Assembly (NCBI GenBank): GCA_964356415.1
Contig: CAYHHK010000066.1
Span: forward strand, 1 to 21,814
Origin: JAPLDB01 sp964356415
Lineage (GTDB): Bacteria > Bacteroidota > Bacteroidia > AKYH767-A > 2013-40CM-41-45
Direction: 5' to 3'
Length of the DNA stretch: 21,814 nt
Position numbers and translations under genes: made by a program. Within the stretch, counting starts at the first letter, position 1. The number at the start of each line of letters is the position of its first letter. Below are positions 1 to 5,630 of this stretch, piece by piece. A model generated the notes under the pieces. That model was not told where the DNA came from. It did no database searches and was given only the letters and a program-made list of their open reading frames with translations.

Positions 1-2
1 TC

Positions 3-50
3 ACCGATGAAAAAGAAAATGTTTTCAGAGGGAGAATTGTGAAAGAGTAG
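3..50 (+). CDS. Possible 3' end of an upstream gene (partial)
   Basis: Fifteen sense codons followed by TAG at 48-50 run from the window edge and read TDEKENVFRGRIVKE. The mix of charged and hydrophobic residues looks like a protein C-terminus, but the stretch is too short to assign to a family. The other plus-strand frame open at the edge stops at 40-42, so either could be the real end. The call rests only on composition and on the need for something upstream of gap. Confidence 0.3.
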   Translation, partial: TDEKENVFRGRIVKE

Positions 51-60
51 AGCTTTTCTT

Positions 61-137
61 TATTCGTAAATTCGTATTCTCATTCGTACTTCGTTGAGAT
101 AATTCATTCGCAAATTCGCATTCATTCGTTATTCGCA
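61..137. repeat. ATTCGTA/ATTCGCA short-period repeat cluster
   Basis: The spacer upstream of gap is built from about nine copies of ATTCG followed by TA, CA or T, all in the same orientation. A 17-nt stretch at 82-98 (ATTCGTACTTCGTTGAG) matches 16 of 17 positions of the reverse complement of 15890-15906 behind rpoC, so both spacers carry the same repeat family. The cluster ends just before the gap promoter. No coding role is visible. Confidence 0.75.
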
Positions 138-144
138 CAACACG

Positions 145-152
145 TACCTTTG
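145..152 (+). promoter_or_regulatory. Bacteroidota -7 element for gap
   Basis: TACCTTTG fits the TAnnTTTG -7 consensus of the main sigma factor in this phylum. No clear TTG lies 19 nt upstream. Transcription would begin a few bases downstream, at or next to the ATG at 158. This argues for a very short or absent leader and against using the GTG at 152, which overlaps the element. Confidence 0.55.
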
Positions 153-157
153 TGCCT

Positions 158-1162
158 ATGAAAAAAATCCGCGTTGCAATAAATGGTTTCGGCCGTATCG
201 GCAGAATGACCACACGAGTACTCCTGCAAAGAGAAAACATTGAACTGGTTGCCATCAATGACCTTACTGATACAAAAACACTCGCCTATCTTTTTAAATA
301 CGACTCAGTTCACCGTGCTTTTGACGGGACAGTTACATCTGATGCAGATTTTCTTAAAATCAACGGCAGGCAAATAAGGGTTACTGCACAGAAAAATCCT
401 GCAGAGCTCCCTTGGAAGGCCATGGATATCGATATAGTGATTGAGTGTACCGGAAAGTTTACCGATGCTACCAGTGCACAGGCACATATTGATGCCGGAG
501 CAAAAAAAGTGCTCCTCTCATCCCCATCCAAAGGTAAGGATGACATGAAGACAATCGTTATTGGTGTAAACGACCATACCATAACCGGCGAAGAAAAGAT
601 CATTTCCAATGCCTCCTGCACAACCAACAACGCAGCACCCATGCTCAAGATCCTTGACGACAACTGGGGAATTGAATCTGCCTTTGTAACCACTGTGCAT
701 TCGTATACCGGGGACCAGAACATTCATGATGCTCCGCATAAAGACCTTAGAAGGGCAAGGGCAGCTGCTGTCAGTATTATCCCCACCACTACCGGAGCTG
801 CCAAAGCGCTTGCTGAGGTATTGCCCCATCTAAAGGGAAAACTGGGTGGGGCCGGGGTTCGTGTGCCTGTTCCAAACGGGTCATTGACGGATATTACGTG
901 CATCCTGAAAAAACACCCTTCCCCTGAAGAAATAAATGCAGCCTTTCAAAAAGCTTCAGAATCAGCTGAATTGCGAGAAATTATTGAATTTGTCAATGAT
1001 CCTATCGTTTCAATCGATATTGTGGACAATCCCCATTCCTGCATTTTTGACTCATTATTGACTTCCGTTCTTGGTGGTATGGTAAAAGTGGTTGGCTGGT
1101 ATGATAATGAGATTGGCTATAGTAACAGGCTGGTAGATCTTGTTATAAAATTAAATCCCTGA
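158..1162 (+). CDS. gap: Glyceraldehyde-3-phosphate dehydrogenase, NAD-dependent type
   Basis: Cytosolic glycolytic enzyme that oxidises glyceraldehyde-3-phosphate to 1,3-bisphosphoglycerate with phosphate and NAD. The product is 334 residues, the normal family length. The Rossmann motif GFGRIGR is at residues 10-16, and Asp35 after beta-strand 2 points to NAD rather than NADP. The catalytic Cys is residue 154 in SNASCTTN, its His partner is residue 181 in TTVHSYTGDQ, and the C-terminal WYDNEIGYSNR motif is complete. The usual second Cys after the active site (CTTNCLAP) is replaced by NNAAP, a variant I believe is common in Bacteroidota. The GTG at 152 would add two residues but overlaps the -7 element, so ATG 158 is chosen. 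The gene stands alone, with repeat spacer upstream and unrelated sequence downstream. Confidence 0.97.
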   Translation: MKKIRVAINGFGRIGRMTTRVLLQRENIELVAINDLTDTKTLAYLFKYDSVHRAFDGTVTSDADFLKINGRQIRVTAQKNPAELPWKAMDIDIVIECTGKFTDATSAQAHIDAGAKKVLLSSPSKGKDDMKTIVIGVNDHTITGEEKIISNASCTTNNAAPMLKILDDNWGIESAFVTTVHSYTGDQNIHDAPHKDLRRARAAAVSIIPTTTGAAKALAEVLPHLKGKLGGAGVRVPVPNGSLTDITCILKKHPSPEEINAAFQKASESAELREIIEFVNDPIVSIDIVDNPHSCIFDSLLTSVLGGMVKVVGWYDNEIGYSNRLVDLVIKLNP

Positions 1163-1472
1163 AAAAGTCGAATAGTTTCATTTTTTGATCGAATAGGCGA
1201 TTATTTTGTCCTTTCTCGCTATTTTTCATACTCGTGTTCACAAAAATTTTTTTTGCGGGAGATATTTTTTGTTTACTGTTGTCCCACATTTCGGAACATT
1301 TTGTCAGCCATAGTTGTTGATTAACGGAAAAGAATTCCTAAAACGTTAAATAGGGGTTAATTTTCAGGTTGAATTCAAAGAATATATTGACAATTGCGTT
1401 TGATAACTTAATGGTACGGTAATTGAAATTTGACCTCCCGTACCAATTTAATAACCTTATTTGTCCCGAATT
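1163..1472. other. 310-nt spacer between gap and the small basic ORF
   Basis: AT-rich sequence with T-runs near 1245-1275 and no convincing open frame. No strong intrinsic terminator for gap is visible. The only clear structure is the inverted repeat at 1412-1445, annotated separately. Confidence 0.6.
1412..1445 (+). promoter_or_regulatory. Hairpin in the leader of the small basic ORF
   Basis: TGGTACGG at 1412-1419 and CCGTACCA at 1438-1445 form a perfect 8-bp stem around an 18-nt loop. The stem ends 27 nt before the ATG at 1473, so it would lie in the 5' leader if transcription starts further upstream, or act as an operator if it does not. It matches no riboswitch class that I recognise. 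Confidence 0.45.
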
Positions 1473-1664
1473 ATGATTATGAGTATGATTAAAAGATTAG
1501 ACAGAAGAAGAGACCGCAGCCGCAGAAAGAAAGTAAAGGGCGAACATGATGCAAGTACACGCATTAAAGTTCAGCTTGATCATAAAACAATGATGATCGT
1601 GCATAGCATGAGCGCTTTTAAAATGTGGAAAAAACGTTACCCACTCGCCCGGGTTATTGCATAA
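1473..1664 (+). CDS. Small, strongly basic protein of unknown function
   Basis: A 63-residue protein that I do not recognise. The N-terminal third is extremely rich in Arg and Lys (RLDRRRDRSRRKKVKG, about residues 8-23). A mixed segment with several Met and His residues follows, then a basic tail (MWKKRYPLARVIA). There is no signal peptide or membrane segment. The charge suggests binding to nucleic acid or the ribosome, but that is inference. The start is uncertain: ATGs at 1473, 1479 and 1485 are in frame, and a TTG at 1461 would extend it by four residues. Codon use looks genuinely coding. The gene lies between a leader hairpin and the promoter of the tRNA operon, so it is probably transcribed on its own. 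It is not ribosomal protein S21, which is also small and basic. Confidence 0.6.
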   Translation: MIMSMIKRLDRRRDRSRRKKVKGEHDASTRIKVQLDHKTMMIVHSMSAFKMWKKRYPLARVIA

Positions 1665-1682
1665 AATTTGCAATTTTTCTCC
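1656..1682 (+). terminator. Weak terminator-like hairpin at the end of the small ORF
   Basis: ATTGC at 1656-1660 pairs with GCAAT at 1670-1674 and is followed by a T-run. The stem is only five pairs and AT-rich, so it may not work as a terminator. Confidence 0.25.
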
Positions 1683-1745
1683 GTGATTCAAAGTTTTTAG
1701 AAGAACGGACAGTATTTTTTCGGTTATAAAAATTATCAACGAATA

Positions 1746-1776
1746 TTTGCATAGTAAATATTGTTGTTTACATTTG
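1746..1776 (+). promoter_or_regulatory. Consensus Bacteroidota promoter of the tRNA-tuf operon
   Basis: TTTG at 1746-1749 is followed by exactly 19 nt and then TACATTTG at 1769-1776, which matches the TTG-N19-TAnnTTTG consensus of the primary sigma factor in this phylum. It is the best promoter in the window and lies about 125 nt before the first tRNA, as expected for a highly expressed stable-RNA operon. Transcription should begin near 1782. Confidence 0.85.
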
Positions 1777-1779
1777 CGT

Positions 1780-1795
1780 CCCCAAAAAAATGGGG
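1780..1795 (+). promoter_or_regulatory. Short hairpin at the start of the tRNA-operon transcript
   Basis: CCCCA at 1780-1784 pairs with TGGGG at 1791-1795 around an A6 loop, just where transcription from the promoter at 1746-1776 should start. It could cap the 5' end of the precursor RNA or belong to the promoter discriminator. Function is inferred only. Confidence 0.35.
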
Positions 1796-1901
1796 GTGTA
1801 TTTTCCTCGAAAATATAATGAAAATGCCGATGACCAGCAGTTTAGCAGGTGGATTTATTGAATCCTGCTGAATTTAGAAATATTGGCACATAGAGTAATT
1901 A

Positions 1902-1975
1902 GCCGATGTAGCTCAGTTGGTCAGAGCTACTGATTTGTAATCAGTAGGTCGGGGGTTCGAATCCCTCCATCGGCT
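1902..1975 (+). tRNA. tRNA-Thr (anticodon TGT)
   Basis: 74-nt cloverleaf. Acceptor GCCGATG pairs with CATCGGC, the anticodon stem is CTGAT/ATCAG with loop bases TTGTA, and the T-arm contains GGTTCGAATCC. The 3' CCA is not encoded, so it is added after processing. First gene of the Thr-Tyr-Gly-Thr-tuf arrangement, which is also found in proteobacteria. Confidence 0.96.
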
Positions 1976-2068
1976 CGCAGTCACTATAGCCTTGGCGAAG
2001 GTGATTCTTAATAACCAGAGGTAAAACGAAGGTGATTAAGGTTCTTTGAATAACAGTAGGAATTGGAA

Positions 2069-2151
2069 GGGGCGATACCAGAGTGGCCAAATGGGGCAGA
2101 CTGTAAATCTGCTGGCTTACGCCTACGGAGGTTCGAATCCTCCTCGCCCCA
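2069..2151 (+). tRNA. tRNA-Tyr (anticodon GTA)
   Basis: 83-nt class II tRNA. The acceptor GGGGCGA pairs with TCGCCCC, the anticodon stem is GCAGA/TCTGC with loop CTGTAAA, and the long variable arm (TGGCTTACGCCTA) is typical of bacterial tRNA-Tyr. The discriminator is A and CCA is not encoded. Confidence 0.96.
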
Positions 2152-2202
2152 CATGGTCACAGTTGACAGAAAAAGATTTCCGGGATTTTCGGAATGAATA
2201 AC

Positions 2203-2219
2203 AAAGCGGAAGTAGCTCA
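2203..2219 (+). repeat. 17-nt 5' stub of tRNA-Gly
   Basis: AAAGCGGAAGTAGCTCA is identical to 2301-2317, which covers the first 14 bases of the intact tRNA-Gly and three bases before it. After this point the sequence no longer resembles a tRNA. It lies 98 nt upstream of the real gene in an unusually long spacer (2152-2303) and looks like the remnant of a partial duplication. Confidence 0.7.
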
Positions 2220-2285
2220 CAGTATCATCCGGAGTTTTGGCGATGGATGTATAAGAAAAATGTTCTTTGAGAATAGTTATTATCA

Positions 2286-2297
2286 CCACTTCGGTGG
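2286..2297 (+). other. UUCG tetraloop hairpin ahead of tRNA-Gly
   Basis: CCAC-TTCG-GTGG forms a 4-bp stem capped by the very stable cUUCGg tetraloop, six bases before the mature 5' end of tRNA-Gly. It may help the precursor fold or be processed. It could also be chance. Confidence 0.4.
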
Positions 2298-2303
2298 CTT
2301 AAA

Positions 2304-2376
2304 GCGGAAGTAGCTCATTTGGTAGAGCGATAGCCTTCCAAGCTATAGGTGGCGGGTTCGAGCCCCGTCTTCCGCT
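2304..2376 (+). tRNA. tRNA-Gly (anticodon TCC)
   Basis: 73-nt cloverleaf with acceptor GCGGAAG/CTTCCGC, anticodon stem ATAGC/GCTAT around CTTCCAA, and T-arm GCGGGTTCGAGCCCCGT. CCA is not encoded. Third tRNA of the operon. Confidence 0.96.
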
Positions 2377-2460
2377 CGATAAAAAGGTTATGCGTTATTA
2401 ATTAGCCGATATTATACACGTCGGATTAACGAGTAACGGTTAACTGATCACATTAACCAA

Positions 2461-2533
2461 GCCAATGTAGCTCAGTTGGTAGAGTACATCCTTGGTAGGG
2501 ATGAGGTCACCAGTTCGATCCTGGTCATTGGCT
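2461..2533 (+). tRNA. tRNA-Thr (anticodon GGT)
   Basis: 73-nt cloverleaf with acceptor GCCAATG/CATTGGC and anticodon stem CATCC/GGATG around TTGGTAG. This second Thr isoacceptor reads ACC and ACU and complements the TGT species upstream. It lies 123 nt ahead of tuf. The spacer has no convincing promoter, which suggests co-transcription. Confidence 0.96.
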
Positions 2534-2656
2534 CTGAATAGAAGAAATTGAAAATAGGTAGAAATTGTTAATTATTGTGCTGAGTTTTAAATCGAATCGG
2601 CTTCCTTAAAATCTAAATAAAATCAATCGTTTAACTACATTTAATCATTAAATAAA

Positions 2657-3844
2657 ATGGCAAAAGAAAAATTCGAACGTACCAAACCGCATGTAAATAT
2701 TGGTACTATCGGTCACGTTGACCACGGTAAAACAACCCTTACTGCTGCAATCACTTCAGTACTTGCTGAAAAAGGATTTGCTGAAGTTCGGTCATTCGAT
2801 TCAATTGATAACGCGCCTGAGGAAAAGGCACGAGGTATAACAATTAATACAGCACACGTAGAGTACCAGACTGATAAACGTCACTATGCACACGTTGACT
2901 GTCCGGGACACGCTGACTATGTAAAAAACATGGTTACGGGTGCTGCCCAGATGGATGGTGCAATTCTCGTTGTTGCTGCAACTGATGGACCGATGCCACA
3001 AACACGTGAGCATATCCTCTTGGCCCGTCAGGTAGGTGTGCCAAAGATCGTTGTGTTCATGAACAAGGCCGACATGGTTGATGATCCTGAATTGCTTGAC
3101 CTCGTTGAGATGGAAATTCGTGACCTGCTCACTTTCTATCAGTTTGATGGTGCAAATACTCCGATTATCCGTGGTTCTGCTTTGGGTGGATTAAATAAAG
3201 ATCCGAAATGGGTTCCTGCAATCATGCAATTGATGGATGCAGTTGATACTTTTATTCCGGTTCCTCCACGGGAAATTGACAAGCCATTCCTTATGCCTGT
3301 GGAAGACGTATTCTCGATCACTGGTCGTGGAACAGTTGCAACAGGTCGTATCGAGCGTGGTGTAATTAACTCAGGTGAAGAAGTAGACATCATCGGCATG
3401 CAGGAGTTATCAATGAAATCAACGGTTACTGGAGTGGAAATGTTCCGTAAGATCCTTGACAGAGGTGAAGCAGGTGATAACGTAGGACTTCTTCTCCGCG
3501 GTATTGAAAAAGATCAGATCCGCAGAGGAATGGTGGTTGCAAAACCAGGTTCTATTACCCCACACACCGTTTTCAAAGCTGAAATTTATGTATTGAAGAA
3601 GGAAGAAGGTGGTCGCCACACTCCTTTCCATAACAAATATCGTCCTCAGTTTTATCTCCGTACCACTGACGTAACAGGCGAAATTACTTTACCGGAAGGT
3701 CGCGAAATGGTTATGCCTGGTGACAACGTAACAATCAATGTTGAATTGATTCAGCCCGTTGCAATGGACAAAGGTCTTCGCTTCGCTATCCGCGAAGGTG
3801 GACGGACCGTTGGTGCAGGACAGGTGATTGAGGTTGTAAAATAA
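2657..3844 (+). CDS. tuf: Translation elongation factor Tu
   Basis: GTPase that delivers aminoacyl-tRNA to the ribosomal A site. At 395 residues it is full length. The P-loop GHVDHGKT is at residues 19-26. Switch I RGITINTAHVEY, the G3 motif DCPGH, the G4 motif NKAD and the G5 region GSAL are all present. Domains 2 and 3 follow, including RGTVATGRIERG and the C-terminal GGRTVGAGQV. Codon use is restricted, as expected for a very highly expressed gene. The ATG at 2657 begins the standard MAKEKFER sequence. It sits between tRNA-Thr and tRNA-Trp, so it probably shares the strong promoter at 1746-1776. The upstream 13 nt are A-rich with no Shine-Dalgarno sequence, which is normal for this phylum. 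Confidence 0.99.
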   Translation: MAKEKFERTKPHVNIGTIGHVDHGKTTLTAAITSVLAEKGFAEVRSFDSIDNAPEEKARGITINTAHVEYQTDKRHYAHVDCPGHADYVKNMVTGAAQMDGAILVVAATDGPMPQTREHILLARQVGVPKIVVFMNKADMVDDPELLDLVEMEIRDLLTFYQFDGANTPIIRGSALGGLNKDPKWVPAIMQLMDAVDTFIPVPPREIDKPFLMPVEDVFSITGRGTVATGRIERGVINSGEEVDIIGMQELSMKSTVTGVEMFRKILDRGEAGDNVGLLLRGIEKDQIRRGMVVAKPGSITPHTVFKAEIYVLKKEEGGRHTPFHNKYRPQFYLRTTDVTGEITLPEGREMVMPGDNVTINVELIQPVAMDKGLRFAIREGGRTVGAGQVIEVVK

Positions 3845-3932
3845 ATTGGCAACAGGCATCCCGATAGCTATCGGGAGGCAGTATGCAGACAGTGTGTGCA
3901 GGTTGCCAACTGCTTACCGCTTACTGCCAATT
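3844..3932. repeat. GGCA-type spacer repeat with inverted ends and an embedded palindrome
   Basis: AATTGGCA at 3844-3851 and TGCCAATT at 3925-3932 are perfect inverted ends. Inside, GGCAAC at 3848-3853 pairs with GTTGCC at 3902-3907, and GCAGT/GCAG units recur in between. The 18-nt palindrome at 3859-3876 sits in the loop of this structure. Spacer repeats of the GGCAGT kind are familiar in Bacteroidota. Confidence 0.6.
3859..3876. repeat. 18-nt palindrome, copy 1
   Basis: TCCCGATAGCTATCGGGA, a perfect self-complementary 18-mer. The same 18-mer recurs at 7027-7044, and one-base variants occur at 3952-3969 and 4150-4167. Confidence 0.9.
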
Positions 3933-3937
3933 GGAAT

Positions 3938-4014
3938 ACGGGTGTAGCTCATCCCGATAACTATCGGGAGGTAGAGTAGTCTCGCCTAAGGCGAGATTGG
4001 CGAGGAGTTCAAAG
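3938..4014 (+). pseudogene. Degraded tRNA-Trp copy with palindromes in the D-loop and in place of the anticodon arm
   Basis: Bases 3938-3951 are identical to the first 14 bases of the intact tRNA-Trp. The next three tRNA bases (ATT) are replaced by the palindrome TCCCGATAACTATCGGGA at 3952-3969. GGTAGAGTAG at 3970-3979 then continues the tRNA. The anticodon arm is replaced by another palindrome, TCTCGCCTAAGGCGAGA, at 3980-3996. Finally 3997-4014 (TTGGCGAGGAGTTCAAAG) resembles the variable and T-arm 5' region TTGGCTGGGAGTTCGAG. No anticodon and no acceptor 3' strand remain, so it cannot be a working tRNA. It ends 18 nt before the real gene. Confidence 0.8.
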
Positions 4015-4032
4015 TTGAGCAGAGCGAAATAC

Positions 4033-4105
4033 ACGGGTGTAGCTCAATTGGTAGAGTAGCGGTCTCCAAAACCGTTGGCTGGGAGTTCGAGTCTCTCCAC
4101 CCGTG
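4033..4105 (+). tRNA. tRNA-Trp (anticodon CCA)
   Basis: 73-nt cloverleaf with acceptor ACGGGTG/CACCCGT, discriminator G as expected for Trp, anticodon stem GCGGT/ACCGT around CTCCAAA, and T-arm GGGAGTTCGAGTCTCTC. CCA is not encoded. The tuf-tRNA-Trp-secE-nusG order is conserved in many bacteria. Degraded partial copies flank it on both sides. Confidence 0.96.
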
Positions 4106-4140
4106 CGATAGAATAGAAAGTGGAAAATTGATAGTTGTCA

Positions 4141-4179
4141 GGGAGTTCATCCCGAAAGCTATCGGGACTCTCCACCCGT
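4141..4179 (+). pseudogene. 3' fragment of tRNA-Trp split in the T-loop by the palindrome
   Basis: GGGAGTTC at 4141-4148 matches the T-stem and start of the T-loop of the intact tRNA (4081-4088). CTCTCCACCCGT at 4168-4179 matches the rest of the T-stem plus the acceptor 3' strand (4093-4104). Between them the four bases GAGT are replaced by A plus the palindrome variant TCCCGAAAGCTATCGGGA (4150-4167). No 5' half is present. Confidence 0.8.
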
Positions 4180-4200
4180 TTGAAAGAAAATAAGTTAATG

Positions 4201-4257
4201 GTTATTCGTTATCAGTTAATCGAAATAGAATTTAACATAGAATGTTTTCCGAATAAC
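4201..4257. repeat. Inverted repeat in the spacer before secE
   Basis: GTTATTCG at 4201-4208 is the reverse complement of 4250-4257, separated by 41 nt. Surrounding bases (TTAATGG, TTAACGG, ATAAC) are further loosely repeated units. It probably belongs to the same class of spacer hairpins seen elsewhere in the window. Confidence 0.45.
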
Positions 4258-4290
4258 ATTTAACGGATAACAAATAGCTATAAAACAACA

Positions 4291-4485
4291 ATGAGCAAAG
4301 TAACCGCTTACATAAAAGAAAGCTACATTGAACTGGTCGAGAAAGTTTCCTGGCCTACCTGGAGTGAGCTTCAGGACAGTGTAGTTGTAGTGATGATCGC
4401 ATCGCTCATCATTGCATTAATAATATTCGTCATGGATTTTGGAATCCAAAGCCTGATGAATCTGTTTTATAAAATGGTCGGATAA
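4291..4485 (+). CDS. secE: Preprotein translocase subunit SecE
   Basis: Essential small membrane subunit that clamps SecY in the Sec translocon. It has 64 residues and is the short single-spanning form typical outside enterobacteria. An amphipathic N-terminal helix (TAYIKESYIELVEKVSWPT, about residues 5-23) carries the conserved E-L-x-K-V-x-W-P-T signature. One transmembrane segment covers about residues 30-52 (VVVVMIASLIIALIIFVMDF). It is followed after only five bases by nusG, the usual partner, so the two are translated from one message. Confidence 0.96.
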   Translation: MSKVTAYIKESYIELVEKVSWPTWSELQDSVVVVMIASLIIALIIFVMDFGIQSLMNLFYKMVG

Positions 4486-4490
4486 CGGAT

Positions 4491-5069
4491 ATGGTAAAAG
4501 CACCTGTAAAAAAAGAAATTGTTAAACCTGACCTCACCCTGAAATGGTACGTTATTCGTGCCATCAGCGGTAAGGAGAAGAAGGTGAAGCAATATATTGA
4601 GTCAGAAATCAGTCGTCTGAAGATGGGTGACTATGTCAAGCAGGTTCTTGTTCCTACAGAAAAGGTTTACCAGATACGCAACGGAAAAAAAGCCAGTAAG
4701 GAGCGCCAGATGCTCCCCGGTTATGTTTTCATTGAAGCTGTCCTCACAGGAGAAATTCCTCACATCATTCAAAACATTTCCGGTGTGATTAATTTTCTCG
4801 GACCAAAGGGTGAAGCTCCTGCCCCTCTCCGTCAGAGCGAGATCAACCGCATCATGGGTAAGATGGATGAGGCTGCCGACAGCGAAGCAGTGATGAATGT
4901 TCCTTATGTGGTGGGTGAATCAGTAAAAGTAATTGACGGACCATTCAACAGCTTCACGGGAGTAATCGAAGAGATCAATGAAGAGAAGAAGAAACTCAAG
5001 GTTATGGTAAAGATTTTCGGTCGTAAAACACCGCTTGAGTTGAGTTATATGCAGGTAGAAAAAGAATAA
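4491..5069 (+). CDS. nusG: Transcription termination/antitermination protein NusG
   Basis: RNA polymerase-associated factor that promotes processive elongation and couples transcription to Rho or the ribosome. It has 192 residues. The NGN domain begins at WYVIRAISGKEKKV (about residue 19) and includes the MLPGYVFIE strand. The KOW domain begins at VGESVKVIDGPFNSFTG (about residue 143) and ends in LELSYMQVE. A lysine-rich N-terminal extension of about 17 residues precedes the NGN domain. ATG 4491 is the only reasonable start, five bases after secE. Confidence 0.97.
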   Translation: MVKAPVKKEIVKPDLTLKWYVIRAISGKEKKVKQYIESEISRLKMGDYVKQVLVPTEKVYQIRNGKKASKERQMLPGYVFIEAVLTGEIPHIIQNISGVINFLGPKGEAPAPLRQSEINRIMGKMDEAADSEAVMNVPYVVGESVKVIDGPFNSFTGVIEEINEEKKKLKVMVKIFGRKTPLELSYMQVEKE

Positions 5070-5072
5070 TCT

Positions 5073-5175
5073 GATTTGAAAATAAGTCGATTTGAAAATT
5101 TGAAAATGAATGTCGCTTCCAACTAATTCTTTTCAATCCTCAAATCTTCAAATCCACAAATCCTCAAATTAAAAG
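5073..5175. repeat. TTTGAAAA / TTCAAATC spacer repeat between nusG and rplK
   Basis: GATTTGAAAA-type units at 5073-5106 are mirrored by CTTCAAATC and CACAAATCCTCAAAT units at 5139-5170, so the whole spacer can fold into a long imperfect hairpin. The same TTTGAAAATTTGAA unit reappears at 7004-7018 between rplJ and rplL. No promoter consensus is evident. Confidence 0.6.
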
Positions 5176-5177
5176 CA

Positions 5178-5615
5178 ATGGCAAAGGAAATAGCAACATT
5201 CATAAAACTCCAAATCAAAGGCGGCGCAGCCAACCCGGCTCCTCCGATTGGCCCGGCACTCGGTGCAAAAGGTGTCAACATCATGGAGTTCTGCAAGCAG
5301 TTCAATGCACGCACCCAACAGGATGCAGGTAAAGTATTGCCGGTTATTATCACAGTTTACACTGATAAGTCGTTTGAGTTCGTTATTAAAACTCCTCCGG
5401 CAGCAGTTCAGCTTTTGGATTTTGCAAAAATCAAAAGCGGTTCAAAAGAATCAAACAGGAATAAAGTTGGTTCAGTAAGCTGGGAACAGGTACGTCAGGT
5501 TGCAGAAGTAAAGATGCCCGATCTTAATTGCTTCACCATTGAGTCAGCAATGAGCATGGTCGCAGGTACTGCACGCAGTATGGGTATCGAAGTAAAAGGC
5601 CAAAAGCCTTTTTAA
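5178..5615 (+). CDS. rplK: 50S ribosomal protein L11
   Basis: Protein of the ribosomal GTPase-associated centre that binds 23S rRNA next to the L10-L12 stalk. It has 145 residues. The N-terminal domain carries the signature PAPPIGPALGAKGVNIMEFC (about residues 18-37). The C-terminal rRNA-binding domain includes the segments NRNKVGSVSWEQVRQVAEVK and MPDLNC, and AMSMVAGTARSMGIEV near the end. It is the first gene of the L11-L1-L10-L12-beta-beta' series. A hairpin with a T-tail overlaps its last codons. Confidence 0.98.
   Translation: MAKEIATFIKLQIKGGAANPAPPIGPALGAKGVNIMEFCKQFNARTQQDAGKVLPVIITVYTDKSFEFVIKTPPAAVQLLDFAKIKSGSKESNRNKVGSVSWEQVRQVAEVKMPDLNCFTIESAMSMVAGTARSMGIEVKGQKPF
5594..5613 (+). 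terminator. Attenuator-like hairpin overlapping the rplK stop
   Basis: AAAAGGC at 5594-5600 and GCCTTTT at 5606-5612 form a 7-bp stem around CAAAA, ending in a run of five T. It overlaps the last codons and first base of the TAA. The stem has only three G-C pairs, so it would be at best a partial terminator that adjusts downstream expression. Confidence 0.4.
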
Positions 5616-5630
5616 GAGAATAGAATTATT

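Noticed and set aside
61..137. CRISPR-like repeats upstream of gap
   Set aside because: The units are 5-7 nt without uniform spacers, so this is a simple short-period repeat.
152..157. GTG start two codons upstream for gap
   Set aside because: It overlaps the -7 promoter element, and the family N-terminus MKKIRVAINGFGRIG begins at ATG 158.
3938..4014. A second functional tRNA-Trp
   Set aside because: It lacks an anticodon arm and the acceptor 3' strand.
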